From: Pyxicephalus adspersus
Lineage: Eukaryota; Chordata; Amphibia; Anura; Pyxicephalidae
Direction of reading: 5' to 3'
Assembly: GCF_032062135.1 (NCBI RefSeq)
Contig: NC_092858.1
Coordinates: 168,482,683-168,546,682, forward strand
Length of the DNA stretch: 64,000 bases
Shown here piece by piece: positions 21,691 to 64,000 of the stretch. The notes under the pieces were generated by a model. That model was not told the DNA's origin, searched no databases, and saw nothing but the letters and a program-made list of their open reading frames with translations. The position numbers and the translations under genes were made by a program. How positions within the stretch are numbered: position 1 is the first letter of the stretch; each line of letters begins with the position of its first letter.

Positions 21691-63563
<41,873 letters not shown>

Positions 63564-63729
63564 TAGTTTGTAGCGTAGTTCTTACCCTAGAAAACCCAGG
63601 ACTTGGCGTAGGAGGTGGGCAATAGAGAGCCAAATGGACAGGAATATATTTTAAAAAGAATGTATCGTGTTTGGTTATCATGTTTTTTTATCCTGTTCCT
63701 AGATGAAAAATACAAAATGTTTTTTTATT

Positions 63730-64000
63730 TTGGCTAAATATAGCATTGTTCGAACAAACACACAATAATGGAACATTTAAGGCCATTTAGAATCCAGTAT
63801 ATACCAATAAAACCTTTATTAAAGTACAAAATATCAACAACAATGATAACAGCTAGTAGCAGCTGCATACAAATTCTTGTATACATAGTGCATCCTATCT
63901 CCTGTGTAGACACCAACAAGAGTGGTGGTAAATCAGTCGACGCGTTTCGCGGCAAATGTGACCGCTTCTTCAGGACATGTCAGCTGATCTACAATGATGA
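63730..64000. mobile_element. Transposon piece with 'GACGCGTTTCGC' motif at the window edge
   Basis: TCGACGCGTTTCGCGGCAAA and CCGCTTCTTCAGGACATGTC. The same GTTTCGC ... CTTC.TCAGG arrangement occurs at 43668 and reversed at 52189. The element continues beyond the window. Confidence 0.5.

Overview
The window looks like nuclear DNA of an anuran amphibian, most likely a ranoid frog. It is AT-rich, with small exons separated by long introns and a dense load of DNA transposons and LINE/SINE pieces of types I associate with frog genomes. The species call rests on repeat style and gene order, not on a database match. There is nothing prokaryotic here: no operons, CRISPR arrays or rRNA.

Two protein genes, both on the + strand, can be supported. 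(1) HMGN1 (high mobility group nucleosome-binding protein 1): exons 2-6 lie at 318-4396 with a 3' UTR to about 4885; exon 1 (start codon) lies left of the window. (2) BRWD1 (bromodomain and WD-repeat protein 1): exon 1 at 21691 within a GC-richer promoter, then 22 further coding exons from 35633 to 63506; the gene runs off the right edge before its bromodomains. HMGN1 followed by BRWD1 on the same strand matches human 21q22.2. Both proteins act on chromatin: HMGN1 loosens nucleosomes, and BRWD1 pairs a WD40 propeller with bromodomains.

Layout: 1-4.9 kb HMGN1; 4.9-21.2 kb intergenic repeats (mariner at 5840-6835, tRNA-type SINEs, a DIRS-like remnant near 10.6 kb, a CpG-rich palindromic MITE at 12.4-12.8 kb, a diverged triplicated block at 14.7-19.3 kb, a 602-N gap); 21.2-21.7 kb BRWD1 promoter; 21.7-35.6 kb BRWD1 intron 1 to intron 2, very repeat-rich, with a second gap; 35.6-63.5 kb BRWD1 WD40 and linker exons, with a Tc1-like element in intron 18; 63.5-64 kb intron with another transposon piece.

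Main oddities: two in-frame stop codons in otherwise well conserved BRWD1 exons 17 and 18 (TGA 57557-57559, TAA 58386-58388); a perfect 52-bp tandem duplication of the whole 3' splice site of the last HMGN1 exon, whose upstream copy would end the protein after three residues; BRWD1 exon 2 not found; and two recent LINE insertions with exact target-site duplications. I did not find a wholly new biological system; the strongest leads are these gene-structure anomalies.
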